Notes under the pieces: generated by a model
What the model saw: only the letters and a program-made list of their open reading frames with translations
Database searches by the model: none
Told to the model about the DNA's origin: nothing
Origin: JACVRW01 sp035705985
GTDB taxonomy: Bacteria > Actinomycetota > Thermoleophilia > Solirubrobacterales > Thermoleophilaceae
Length of the DNA: 30,164 nucleotides
NCBI GenBank assembly: GCA_035705985.1
Contig: DASSVP010000054.1
Span: forward strand, 1 to 30,164
Direction of reading: 5' to 3'
Translations under genes and position numbers: made by a program
Part shown: piece after piece, positions 12,890-20,064 of the stretch
Layout: every line of letters starts with the position of its first letter
Numbering within the stretch: the first letter of the stretch is position 1

Positions 12890-13858
12890 ATGGCAAGCAG
12901 TGCGATCGAGGCAGAGGGCCTCGTCAAGGAATACCCCGGCGGCGTGCGCGCGCTCGACGGGCTGACGTTCGGCGTGGAGCAGGGCACCGTCTTCGGGCTA
13001 CTGGGTCCGAACGGGGCCGGCAAGTCCACCGCCGTGCGCATCCTCACGACGCTCGCCCGCGCCGACGAGGGCCGCGCCAGCGTGGCCGGGCACGACGTGG
13101 CCGCCGAGGCCGCGCGGGTGAGGAGCGCGATCGGCGTGGTCGCACAGCGCGGCGGCGCCGACCGCGAGGCGACGGCGCGCGAGAACCTCCGCCTCAGCGG
13201 CAGGCTGCATGGCGTGCGCGGCGCCGAGCTCGAGGCGCGCGTGGAGCAGCTGCTCGGCGGCTTCGGCCTCGCCGACGCGGGCGACCGCATCGTGCGGACG
13301 TTCTCGGGCGGGATGGAGCGCCGGCTCGACATCGCGCTCGCGCTCGTGCACAGGCCCCGCGTGCTGTTCCTCGACGAGCCCACGACCGGGCTCGACCCGG
13401 AGGTGCGCGCGGACATGTGGCAGGAGATCGAGCGCCTCGGCCGAGACGAGGGCATCACCGTGCTTCTCACGACCCACTACCTCGAGGAGGCGGACCGCCT
13501 CGCGGCTCAGCTCGCGATCGTCGACCGCGGACGGGTGGTGGCCACCGGCTCGCCGGACGCGCTGAAGCGCGAGCTCCGCGGCGACGCGATCCACGTCGAG
13601 CTGGAGGGCGAGCTGAACGGGGCGCGCGCCGGGCTCGACCGCGTGGCCGGCCTGCGGGACGTGACCGTCGACGGGAGCGCGCTTCGCGCCCGCGCGGACG
13701 ACGGCGCACGCGCCGTCCCGAGCGTGCTCGCGACGCTCGACTCGCACGGCGTCGCGGTGGCGTCCGTGACCGTCGCGCGGCCCTCGCTGGATGACGTCTA
13801 CCTCCGCTACGCCGGACGCACGTTCGGCGAGGCCGATCAGAAGGAGAACGGGCGATGA
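12890..13858 (+). CDS. ABC exporter ATPase, DrrA-type
   Basis: A 322-aa ATPase that energises the membrane partner encoded next. Walker A GPNGAGKST (39-47), Q-loop near VVAQRGG, signature FSGGM (138-142), Walker B VLFLDEP (158-164), and H-loop LLTTHYLEEADRL. The C-terminal ~90 residues (after DALKRELRGDAIHVELEGEL) form the regulatory domain of the daunorubicin-resistance subfamily. SD AGGAG lies 7 nt before the ATG. The stop overlaps the permease start as ATGA. Probable drug, lipid or polyketide exporter; substrate unknown. Divergent from MarR. Confidence 0.93.
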   Translation: MASSAIEAEGLVKEYPGGVRALDGLTFGVEQGTVFGLLGPNGAGKSTAVRILTTLARADEGRASVAGHDVAAEAARVRSAIGVVAQRGGADREATARENLRLSGRLHGVRGAELEARVEQLLGGFGLADAGDRIVRTFSGGMERRLDIALALVHRPRVLFLDEPTTGLDPEVRADMWQEIERLGRDEGITVLLTTHYLEEADRLAAQLAIVDRGRVVATGSPDALKRELRGDAIHVELEGELNGARAGLDRVAGLRDVTVDGSALRARADDGARAVPSVLATLDSHGVAVASVTVARPSLDDVYLRYAGRTFGEADQKENGR

Positions 13859-14628
13859 CTGCCCTGACACACACCCGATACATGACCGCGACGCATCTGC
13901 GCCAGCTGTGGCGACAGCCGTGGTGGATCGCCGTCTCGCTCGTGCAGCCGGTGATCTGGCTGCTGCTGTTCGGAGCGCTGTTCCAGTCGGTGGCGGATCT
14001 GCCCGGCTTCGGCGGCGGCGACTACATCACGTTCCTCGCGCCCGGCATCGTCATCATGACGGCGTTCTTCTCGGCGGGCTGGACGGGGATGGGCCTGCTG
14101 GAGGATCTCGACCGCGGCGTGACGGACCGCCTGCTCAGCTCGCCGATCAGCCGCCCCGCTCTGCTGGCCGGCCGGGTGGCGCAGCAGACGCTGACGATGG
14201 TCATCCAATCGCTGATCATGGTCGGCATCGCTCTGCTCGCGGGCGCGACCTTCGCGAACGGCGCGCTCGGCGTGCTCGGGCTGATCGGGATCGCGGCGCT
14301 GATCTCCGCGGCGTTCGCTTCGCTGTCGCTCGCATTTGCGCTCGTGACCCGCAAGGAGGAGACGCTGATCGCGACGCTCACGTTCCTCCAGCTGCCGCTC
14401 TCGTTCATCTCGTCGACGCTCATCGCGCCAGAGCTGATGCCCGGCTGGATGCAGTCAGCCGCGAACTTCAACCCGGTCGAGTGGGCCGTCGAAGCTGGCC
14501 GTGCCGCGGCACTCGGCGACGGCGGCTTCGATGTGGTCGCGACACGCGCCGGCCTGCTCGCCGCGTTCGTGGCACTCGCGGCGTGGCTGGCGCTGAAGGC
14601 GCTCGAGAAGTACCAGCGCTCGCTCTAG
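13855..14628 (+). CDS. ABC-2 type exporter permease, DrrB-type
   Basis: A 257-aa integral membrane protein with six predicted spans, forming the channel for the ATPase upstream. The N-terminal amphipathic region (HTRYMTATHLRQLWRQPWWI) leads to span 1, WLLLFGALFQSV. The conserved stretch DRGVTDRLLSSPISRPALLAGR lies between spans 2 and 3. The ABC-2 motif LSFISSTLIAPELMPGWMQS sits near the last loops. Translation is coupled to the ATPase by a 4-bp overlap. It ends in EKYQRSL. Confidence 0.92.
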   Translation: MTALTHTRYMTATHLRQLWRQPWWIAVSLVQPVIWLLLFGALFQSVADLPGFGGGDYITFLAPGIVIMTAFFSAGWTGMGLLEDLDRGVTDRLLSSPISRPALLAGRVAQQTLTMVIQSLIMVGIALLAGATFANGALGVLGLIGIAALISAAFASLSLAFALVTRKEETLIATLTFLQLPLSFISSTLIAPELMPGWMQSAANFNPVEWAVEAGRAAALGDGGFDVVATRAGLLAAFVALAAWLALKALEKYQRSL

Positions 14629-14653
14629 GCGCGAGCGCGCTCGGGGCCGGGCG

Positions 14654-14659
14654 TACGCT
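14654..14659 (+). promoter_or_regulatory. candidate -10 box (leaderless)
   Basis: TACGCT fits TANNNT and ends 6 nt before the GTG at 14666. There is no SD. A 10-bp GC palindrome (GAGCGCGCTC, 14633-14642) separates it from the permease stop and may end that transcript. Confidence 0.4.
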
Positions 14660-14665
14660 TCTCGT

Positions 14666-15247
14666 GTGCGCCCGGCCCTTCTTGCGGCGATCCTCCTGGC
14701 GCTGATGGGCTGCCGGCCCGAGGAGCCCGAGACCGTGGAGCCGGAGCCGACCGGGATCCGCTCCTACGAGGGGCGCGTCATCCGCGGCTGGCTGCTCTCG
14801 CTCGAGCGCCAGGATTACTCCCAGGCCGCGTACTACTTCGCGCGGAACGCGCTGATCGACCAGGGGCACCCGTACCGCCTGCGCACGGAGTCCGAGGCAG
14901 CGGCGTTCAACGCGAGCCTCCCCTGCCGCGCGGACCTCGTCCGGCTGAAGAACCAGGGCCACGGGCACGTGCTCGCCACCTTCTCGCTGAAGGAGGGACC
15001 CGGCGGCGAGTGCACCGGCACCGTGGAGGTCCGCTACACGATCGTGAAGGGCAAGTTCACCGAGTGGCGTCAGCGGCCGAATCAGCAGGAGCGGCAGCTC
15101 TCTCCTCCTCGATCCGCCGCCGCTCTGCGAGACGGTTGTCGCGGCGGAGCTGGGCCTCGCGTGCGCGCCGTTTCTCGTCCGGCGTCTCCGGTGCGAGCGG
15201 CGGCACCTCCGTGGGATTGCCGTCGTCGTCCAGCGCGACCATCGTGA
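14666..15247 (+). CDS. lipoprotein with NTF2/SnoaL-like fold; unusual C-terminal extension
   Basis: A predicted 193-aa lipoprotein. The signal peptide has lipobox LMGC (Cys at residue 16). The mature part, GWLLSLERQDYSQAAYYFAR through EVRYTIVKGKFTEWRQ, has the helix-then-sheet layout of NTF2-like domains, a fold often used for ligand binding or protein contacts at the cell surface. Two Cys (SLPCRADL and GGECTG) could form a disulfide. After FTEWRQRP the frame runs on for ~60 Arg/Pro/Ala-rich residues that are antisense to the thioesterase gene and do not look like a domain. The original stop may have been lost. GTG start behind a leaderless -10 box. Confidence 0.72.
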   Translation: MRPALLAAILLALMGCRPEEPETVEPEPTGIRSYEGRVIRGWLLSLERQDYSQAAYYFARNALIDQGHPYRLRTESEAAAFNASLPCRADLVRLKNQGHGHVLATFSLKEGPGGECTGTVEVRYTIVKGKFTEWRQRPNQQERQLSPPRSAAALRDGCRGGAGPRVRAVSRPASPVRAAAPPWDCRRRPARPS

Positions 15248-15578
15248 GGTAGGCCGTCGAGGTGTGAACCACCTCGCCCGAGCGCACGTTCTCGGACTCC
15301 ACCCGCACGCCCACCTCCATCGACGTGCGCCACGCGCCGTTCACGGTGGCCTTCACCGTCACGAGCTGGCCGACGACCACGGGGTGGCGGAAGTTCATCC
15401 GGTCCATGGCCGCGGTCACCACGCGGCAGCCGGAGTGGCGGACCGCCGCGATGCCCGCGACCTCGTCGCAGAGATGCATGATCACCCCGCCGTGCACGTT
15501 GCCGGAGTTGTTGGCGTCCGCGATGCCCATCCAGCGGCTCAGGATTGAGGACGACGCAGACGGGGGACGGGGCTCCAC
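15057..15578 (-). CDS. acyl-CoA thioesterase, hotdog fold (YciA/BACH type)
   Basis: A 173-aa hydrolase of acyl-CoA to free acid and CoA. The hotdog signature is complete: WMGIADANNSGNVHGGVIMH, LCDEVAGIAAVRHSG (catalytic Asp/Glu helix), VVTAAMDRMNFRHPVVVGQL and TSMEVGVRVESEN. It ends in a charged helix (DEKRRAREAQLRRDNRLAER) that is probably solvent exposed. The start is placed at GTG 15578 because TAGTCT lies 10 nt upstream and the reading after it (VEPRPPSAS) leads straight into the domain; a GTG at 15614 is possible. Divergent from pspA with overlapping -10 boxes. The 3' end is antisense to the lipoprotein tail by 191 bp. Fits the fatty-acid genes nearby. Confidence 0.88.
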   Translation of the reverse strand: MEPRPPSASSSILSRWMGIADANNSGNVHGGVIMHLCDEVAGIAAVRHSGCRVVTAAMDRMNFRHPVVVGQLVTVKATVNGAWRTSMEVGVRVESENVRSGEVVHTSTAYLTMVALDDDGNPTEVPPLAPETPDEKRRAREAQLRRDNRLAERRRIEEERAAAPADSAADATR

Positions 15579-15588
15579 AGGGCCGCGG

Positions 15589-15598
15589 AGACTACTCT
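15589..15598. promoter_or_regulatory. back-to-back -10 boxes for pspA (+) and thioesterase (-)
   Basis: TACTCT (15593-15598) on the plus strand and TAGTCT (15594-15589) on the minus strand share their TA step. The two genes would compete for the same promoter DNA, linking pspA expression to that of the thioesterase. Confidence 0.35.
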
Positions 15599-15634
15599 TG
15601 GCCCGACTGAACACGAGGCTGAAGGAGGCACGGC

Positions 15635-16396
15635 ATGCCAGGGCTCGCCGGGCGTATGTCCACCGTTGTGAAGGCGAAGATCTCGAGGATGCTCGACAAG
15701 ACCGAGGATCCGGGCGAGACGCTCGACTACGGCTACCAGAAGCAGACCGAGCTGCTTCAGAACGTGAAGAAGGGCATCGCCGACGTGGTCACGTCGAAGA
15801 AGCGCCTTCAGATGCAGTCCTCGAAGCTCGAGCAGCAGGTCGTGAAGCTCGACACGCAGGCGCGCCAGGCGCTCTCCCAGGGCCGCGAGGACCTCGCCCG
15901 GACGGCGCTCGAGCGCAAGACGCTCGCGCAGACCGAGCTCCAGTCGCTCGACCAGCAGGTCCAGGAGCTGGAGCGCCAGCAGGAGCAGCTCACCGCGAAC
16001 GAGCAGCGCCTGCGCCAGAAGATCGAGCAGTTCAGGACGAAGAAGGAAGTCATCAAGGCGCAGTACTCGGCCGCCGAGGCGCAGGTCCGGATCTCCGAGG
16101 CCGCGAACGGCGTGGGCGAGGAGATGGCCGACCTCGGCCTCGCGATGCAGCGCGCCGAGGACAAGACCGAGACGATGCGCGCCCGCGCGTCCGCCGTCGA
16201 GGAGCTCGAGGCCGCCGGCGCGTTCGACGACATCACCCAGCTCGGCTCGGGCCAGGACGACATCGACCGCCAGCTCTCCGAGCTCACGAGCGGCGCCCAG
16301 GTGGACGACGAGCTCCAGAAGATGAAGGCCGAGCTCGGCTCCGGGGGCGGCGACTCGCCGGAGCTCGAGCAGGGCCAGGGGAAGGAGAACGCGTGA
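15635..16396 (+). CDS. pspA: PspA/IM30 family phage shock protein
   Basis: A 253-aa envelope-stress protein that coats and stabilises the inner face of the cytoplasmic membrane, related to PspA, VIPP1 and ESCRT-III. Nearly the whole protein from residue 10 to 200 is heptad-like coiled coil (YQKQTELLQNVKKGIADVVT; LERQQEQLTANEQRLRQKIE), with the family AQYSAAEAQVRISEAANGVG segment in the middle. The tail GQDDIDRQLSEL..VDDELQKMKAEL is the last helix, followed by a flexible Gly/Ser end. SD AGGAGG lies 6 nt before the ATG. The stop overlaps the GTG of pspAA. An htpX-pspAB pair encoding related stress partners is found 7 kb downstream. Confidence 0.93.
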   Translation: MPGLAGRMSTVVKAKISRMLDKTEDPGETLDYGYQKQTELLQNVKKGIADVVTSKKRLQMQSSKLEQQVVKLDTQARQALSQGREDLARTALERKTLAQTELQSLDQQVQELERQQEQLTANEQRLRQKIEQFRTKKEVIKAQYSAAEAQVRISEAANGVGEEMADLGLAMQRAEDKTETMRARASAVEELEAAGAFDDITQLGSGQDDIDRQLSELTSGAQVDDELQKMKAELGSGGGDSPELEQGQGKENA

Positions 16397-16671
16397 TCGT
16401 CCGGGTCTCTGGCGAGGGCCAGTTCAAGCTGCCGGACGAGGACGCGGAACGGCTCAACGAGCTCGACAACCGGGCCGTCAGCGCGGTTGAGCAGGGCGAC
16501 GAGACCGGGTTCAAGGAGCTTTGGGGCCAGATGCTGGAGATCGTGTCGAGCGACGGCAACGCGGTCTCCGAGGACGAGCTCGTGGAGTCCGACGTGATCC
16601 TGCCCCCGCGCGACATCTCGTTCGAGGAGGCGCGCGGCGAGTTCACGGGCGAAGGGCTGATCCCGGACTGA
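16393..16671 (+). CDS. pspAA: PspA-associated protein PspAA
   Basis: A 92-aa protein beginning VIVRVSGEGQFKLPDED, with NELDNRAVSAVEQGDETGFK, then ELVESDVILPPRDISFEEAR and EGLIPD at the end. These match the PspAA family, a small helical partner encoded next to pspA in actinobacteria and archaea. GTG start overlaps the pspA stop (GTGA). Its own stop TGA is overlapped by a CTG that appears to start the next gene. PspAA is thought to work with PspA in the membrane stress response; the mechanism is not established. Confidence 0.9.
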   Translation: MIVRVSGEGQFKLPDEDAERLNELDNRAVSAVEQGDETGFKELWGQMLEIVSSDGNAVSEDELVESDVILPPRDISFEEARGEFTGEGLIPD

Positions 16672-17570
16672 GGACCGGGCGCCGCATCGGCGCGCTCGGC
16701 GCCCTGGCGCTGGCCGCCGCGCTGCCGGGCGGCGCGTCCGCCGCCGGCGGTAGCAGGCTGCTGATCGAGACCTGCTTCCAGCCGCCGTTCGCGGATCCCC
16801 ACTCCGAATTCCACACGGTGCGCCCGGACGGGCGGGAGCTCCGCAGGGTCAGGCGGTTCCCGGCGCTCGGGCCGACCGACTGCGCGCACCGCTACCCGAA
16901 CTGGTCGCCCGACGGTCGCCGCGTCGCCTATATGAGCGGCGATGCGATCGCGGTGGGACCGGCCGGCTGGCGCCGCGCGTGGCGACGCGACCGGATCGTG
17001 ACGCGGATCGGTATGTGGCCGGCGTGGTCCCCGGACGGGCGGCGCCTGGCGTTCATCCGCCGGGAGGCCGACGTGGTGAACTCGCTGTCCGTCGTATCGG
17101 CGGCGGGTGGCCGCGTGCGGCGCCTCGTCAAGACGAACGACTCGCTCGAGTGGCCCTCGTGGAGCGCGGACGGCGGTCAGGTCCTGTACTCGACGAACAT
17201 GGTGTCCCAGCCCGGTCAGATCCAGATGTGGCGCGTGAGCGCGGCCGGCGGGCGGCCGCATCCGCTCGGGCGCGGCCGCTCAGCGGACATGGCGCCCGAC
17301 GGGAAGATCGCCTTCATCACAGGGCACGCCGTCTGGACGATGAACGCGGACGGATCGGGCCGCCGGCGCGTAGTACGCCACTCGCCGGGCAGCATGGTCT
17401 GGCGGCTCGCCTGGTCGCCCGACGGCAGGCGCATCGCCTATGTCTTCTACCCCGGGCGAAACGCCCCGGTGAGCCGCGTGCGCATCGTCGGGCGCGACGG
17501 CCGCGGGCGGCGCGTGCTGGACCTGCCGCGCCGGATCGACTCGCCGCTCTACGTGCACTGGGGTAGCTAG
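16668..17570 (+). CDS. secreted TolB-like (PD40) beta-propeller, apparent CTG start
   Basis: A 300-aa exported protein. The signal peptide is LRTGRRIGALGALALAAALPGGASA, cleaved near ASA-AGG. The mature protein has about five PD40/WD40-like blades: YPNWSPDGRRVAYMS, WPAWSPDGRRLAFIRRE, WPSWSADGGQVLYST, DMAPDGKIAFITG and LAWSPDGRRIAYVFY. Blades of this kind form the TolB-type propeller, usually a protein-protein or substrate-binding platform. There is no ATG, GTG or TTG in this frame near the signal peptide. The CTG at 16668 overlaps the pspAA stop as CTGA, in the same manner as other coupled starts here. The only canonical start upstream (16521) lies within pspAA. It may report envelope state to PspA/PspAA; that is inference. 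Confidence 0.75.
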   Translation: MRTGRRIGALGALALAAALPGGASAAGGSRLLIETCFQPPFADPHSEFHTVRPDGRELRRVRRFPALGPTDCAHRYPNWSPDGRRVAYMSGDAIAVGPAGWRRAWRRDRIVTRIGMWPAWSPDGRRLAFIRREADVVNSLSVVSAAGGRVRRLVKTNDSLEWPSWSADGGQVLYSTNMVSQPGQIQMWRVSAAGGRPHPLGRGRSADMAPDGKIAFITGHAVWTMNADGSGRRRVVRHSPGSMVWRLAWSPDGRRIAYVFYPGRNAPVSRVRIVGRDGRGRRVLDLPRRIDSPLYVHWGS

Positions 17571-17659
17571 CCCGTCGCACGCGCCGTCATCGGGGCGTGG
17601 CGGCGGCGCTGCTGCTCGCCGCGCCGGCCGCTGGGTGGACTGGGGCGGCGGCTGGGGGC

Positions 17660-17665
17660 TAGGGT
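17660..17665 (+). promoter_or_regulatory. candidate -10 box (leaderless) or SD-like site
   Basis: TAGGGT fits TANNNT and ends 7 nt before the ATG at 17673. The same bases (AGGG) could act as a weak SD. The 102-bp gap before it (17571-17672) contains no other feature I can support. Confidence 0.3.
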
Positions 17666-17672
17666 GCGGCGC

Positions 17673-17903
17673 ATGGACGAAGAGGCCTTCAACCTGTCGG
17701 TGCGGCGCTTCCTCAAGAAGCTCGGCGTGACCTCGCAGCGCGAGATCGAGCTCGCCGTCCGGGAGCAGATCGACGCGGGCGCCCTGAGCGGCAATGAGAC
17801 ACTAGGTGCCCGGGCCGTGGTGACCGTGGACGGGATCGAGCGCGAGATCGTCATCGAAGGCGAAATCGCGCTCAGCGGAGAGCCGAGCGGCTCGCCGAAG
17901 TAG
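17673..17903 (+). CDS. DUF6494 family protein
   Basis: A 76-aa cytoplasmic protein. It opens MDEEAFNLSVRRFLKKLGVT, then SQREIELAVREQIDAGALSG, then AVVTVDGIEREIVIEGEIAL. This matches DUF6494, a family of unknown function: an N-terminal helix bundle followed by a two-strand hairpin. Start chosen at ATG 17673, because the in-frame start at 17664 adds only MRR. Its 3' end overlaps the histidine kinase gene by 32 bp. Confidence 0.78.
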   Translation: MDEEAFNLSVRRFLKKLGVTSQREIELAVREQIDAGALSGNETLGARAVVTVDGIEREIVIEGEIALSGEPSGSPK

Positions 17904-19236
17904 CGGCCGGCAGCTCCAGCCACACGTCGGCGCCGCCGCCCTCGCGCGGGTCCGTGCCGGCGCGCCCGCCGTGCGAGCGCGCGATCGCGTCGACGATCGC
18001 GAGGCCGAGCCCCGTGCCGCCGCCCGTGCGCGCGCGATCGCCGCGCGTGAAGCGCTCGAACGCCGAGCCGTCGAGCGCGGCTTCGAAGCCCGGCCCGCGG
18101 TCGAGCACGTGAAGCCGCACGCGCTCGCCGTGGCGCTCGGCCGAGAGCTCGACGCGGCCGTCGCCGTGGCGAAGCGCGTTGTCCACGAGGTTCGCGAGCG
18201 CCTGTTCCGCGCGCAGGCGGTCGGCGCTCAGGGTTACGCCGTCCGGCTGTTGCACGACCAGCTCGCGGGCCTCCTCCGCCGCGCGGGGCTCGAACCGGCG
18301 TGCCGTCGACTCGAGCAGCTGGGCGGCGTCGAGCGGCCCCGGCCGTACCGGCAGCCTCCCCTCGTCGGCGCGGGCGAGCACGAGCAGGTCCTCGGCGAGC
18401 TGCACCAGACGGTCGCTCTCGACGGCGGCGGACGCCAGCGCCGCGCGCAGCTCCTCGCCGCTGCGTCCCTCGCGCAGCGCAAGCTCCAACTCGGCCTTGA
18501 GGAGCGCCAGCGGGGTCCGCAGCTCGTGGCTGGCGCTCGCCACGAAGCCGCGCTCGCGCTCGGCCGAGCGCTCGAGACGCGCCAGCATCTCGTTGAGCGT
18601 CCCGCCGAGCTCGGCGAGCTCGTCCCGGCCCGGCGGGACGGGCAGTCGCCTGCCGCTGCCGAGGCGCGAGATCTCGGCGGCCTCGGAGCGCATCGCGCCC
18701 ACCGGCCGCAGCGCCGCCGACGCAAGGCCGTAGCCGGCGAGTGCCGCGAGCAGCAGCGCGATCGGGCCGCCGGTGAGCAGCACCGTGAGGAGCGAGGCGA
18801 GCGACTCCTCGCGGTCCTCGCGCGAGGCACCCACAACGACGATCCGGTCACCGGCGGGCCGCGCGAGCAGCCGCACATGCTCGTCGAAGCCGGCGACGGC
18901 GTCGCGGTCCACGAACAGCGCCTCCGTCCGCGCGCGCTCCAGCTCGTCCGGCCGGAGCACCGGGCGCGAGCCGATCCCGTCGCTCGACGCGAGCACCGAG
19001 CCGTCCGCGCCGAGCACCTGCGCGAGGCTCTCGTCCGGCTCCACGAGCCGGTCCCCGGACGCGAGCGAGCGGGTGGACGAGAGGTCGTCGGCGCGGGTGC
19101 GCAGGCTCTGGTCGAGCGCGGACCCCAGCTCCGCCTCGAAGCGGAGGTAGACGAAGCCTCCGATCGCGACGAGCACGACCGCCATCACGGCGGTGAAGAC
19201 GAGCGTCAGCCGTATGCGCACGGGCAGGCGGCTCAT
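17872..19236 (-). CDS. sensor histidine kinase (two-component system)
   Basis: A 454-aa membrane kinase. TM1 is about residues 10-31 (LTLVFTAVMAVVLVAIGGFV) and TM2 about 148-172 (SLLTVLLTGGPIALLLAALA); the ~115 residues between are the extracytoplasmic sensor domain. A HAMP domain follows (LRPVGAMRSEAAEIS..RDELAELGGTLNEMLARLE). The H-box is FVASASHELRTPL with phospho-acceptor His237. The N-box NLVDNALRHG, G1 DRGPGF and G2 GGTGLGLAIVDAIARSHGG are present. Start overlaps the regulator stop as ATGA. The signal is unknown; its position beside the Psp and envelope genes suggests envelope sensing. Confidence 0.94.
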   Translation of the reverse strand: MSRLPVRIRLTLVFTAVMAVVLVAIGGFVYLRFEAELGSALDQSLRTRADDLSSTRSLASGDRLVEPDESLAQVLGADGSVLASSDGIGSRPVLRPDELERARTEALFVDRDAVAGFDEHVRLLARPAGDRIVVVGASREDREESLASLLTVLLTGGPIALLLAALAGYGLASAALRPVGAMRSEAAEISRLGSGRRLPVPPGRDELAELGGTLNEMLARLERSAERERGFVASASHELRTPLALLKAELELALREGRSGEELRAALASAAVESDRLVQLAEDLLVLARADEGRLPVRPGPLDAAQLLESTARRFEPRAAEEARELVVQQPDGVTLSADRLRAEQALANLVDNALRHGDGRVELSAERHGERVRLHVLDRGPGFEAALDGSAFERFTRGDRARTGGGTGLGLAIVDAIARSHGGRAGTDPREGGGADVWLELPAATSASRSALR

Positions 19237-19892
19237 GGCGCCCGCAGCCTGTAGCCCGCCCCACGCACGGTCTCGATCGCGTCCCTGCCGACCTTCCGCC
19301 GCAGGTAGCGCACGTACACGTCCACCACGTTCGAGCGGTTCTCATAGCCGATGTCCCAGGCGTGCTCGAGGAGGTCGAGCCGGCTCAGCACCTCGCCGGG
19401 GCGGCGCATGAAGGCCTCGAGCAGCGCGAACTCCTTCGTGGACAGGTCGATCCGGCGGTCGCCGCGCCACGCCTGCAGCGTCGCCGGGTCCAGACGCAGC
19501 TCCCCGGCCTCGAGCACCGTGGGCCGCTCCTTCTGCCCGCGCCGCACAAGCGCTCGCAGGCGCGCCGACAGCTCAGCGAACGAGAACGGCTTCGTGAGGT
19601 AGTCGTCGGCGCCGCCGTCGAGGCCGGCGACCCGGTCCTCGACCGCATCGCGTGCTGTGAGGAGCAGCACCGGCGTCCAGACGCCGTCGGCGCGCAGCCG
19701 CCGGCAGGTCTCGAAGCCGTCGATACCCGGCAGCATGACGTCGAGGACCACCGCGTCATACGCGGTCGACGCGGCCATCCAGAGCGCGTCCTCGCCGCTC
19801 GCCGCCACGTCCACCACCGCACCCTCCTCGCCCAGGCCGCGGCGGACGAGCGCCGCCATCTTCACGTCGTCCTCGACGATCAGCAGGCGCAT
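19233..19892 (-). CDS. OmpR/PhoB-type response regulator
   Basis: A 219-aa regulator. Receiver domain: acidic pair EDD (7-9), phospho-acceptor Asp51 in VVLDVMLPG, and Lys101 in YLTKPF. The C-terminal winged helix binds DNA (LDPATLQAWRGDRRIDLSTK, FALLEAFMRRPGEVLSRLDL, then NVVDVYVRYLRRKVG and ETVRGAGYRL). It is the partner of the coupled kinase. The ATG at 19892 follows TAGCTT by 9 nt; GGAAG in between is a possible weak SD. Sites at 19910-19921 and 19934-19982 may serve autoregulation. Confidence 0.95.
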   Translation of the reverse strand: MRLLIVEDDVKMAALVRRGLGEEGAVVDVAASGEDALWMAASTAYDAVVLDVMLPGIDGFETCRRLRADGVWTPVLLLTARDAVEDRVAGLDGGADDYLTKPFSFAELSARLRALVRRGQKERPTVLEAGELRLDPATLQAWRGDRRIDLSTKEFALLEAFMRRPGEVLSRLDLLEHAWDIGYENRSNVVDVYVRYLRRKVGRDAIETVRGAGYRLRAP

Positions 19893-19901
19893 CTCGCTTC
19901 C

Positions 19902-19907
19902 AAGCTA
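19902..19907 (-). promoter_or_regulatory. candidate -10 box for the two-component operon
   Basis: TAGCTT on the minus strand ends 9 nt before the ATG at 19892. The same hexamer serves lgt at 28996. It adjoins the palindrome at 19910-19921. Confidence 0.35.
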
Positions 19908-19909
19908 CC

Positions 19910-19921
19910 TGCACCGGTGCA
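19910..19921. promoter_or_regulatory. 12-bp perfect palindrome upstream of the response regulator
   Basis: TGCACCGGTGCA is fully self-complementary and lies directly upstream of the -10 box of the two-component operon. A related CACCGGTGCA occurs at 29006-29015 over the lgt start. It may be a dimeric regulator site, or incidental. Confidence 0.4.
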
Positions 19922-19933
19922 ACGCGGCGGCTG

Positions 19934-19982
19934 TGAGGTTCATGCAGGCACAGTGGCCCGCCTCCATGAGAGGTTGGTGAGA
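19934..19982. promoter_or_regulatory. TGAG repeats in helical phase, candidate OmpR-type sites
   Basis: TGAGG at 19934 and TGAGA at 19967 and 19978 are spaced 33 and 11 bp apart, i.e. multiples of 11. OmpR-family dimers commonly bind head-to-tail repeats of about 11 bp, so this could be the autoregulatory site of the adjacent response regulator, or control the divergent MFS gene at 20065. Confidence 0.35.
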
Positions 19983-20064
19983 AGCAGCGCGGCCAGCCCG
20001 GCGAGCGCCCACAAGGCAGGCGAGGCCGTGATGAAGGGGGTGAGCCCCTCGTCATGATCCCTGC

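Noticed and set aside
17571..17672. A 19-codon frame that looks like a signal peptide (from about 17597)
   Set aside because: It ends within the gap, has no SD and is Ala/Leu-rich as expected by chance in this composition.
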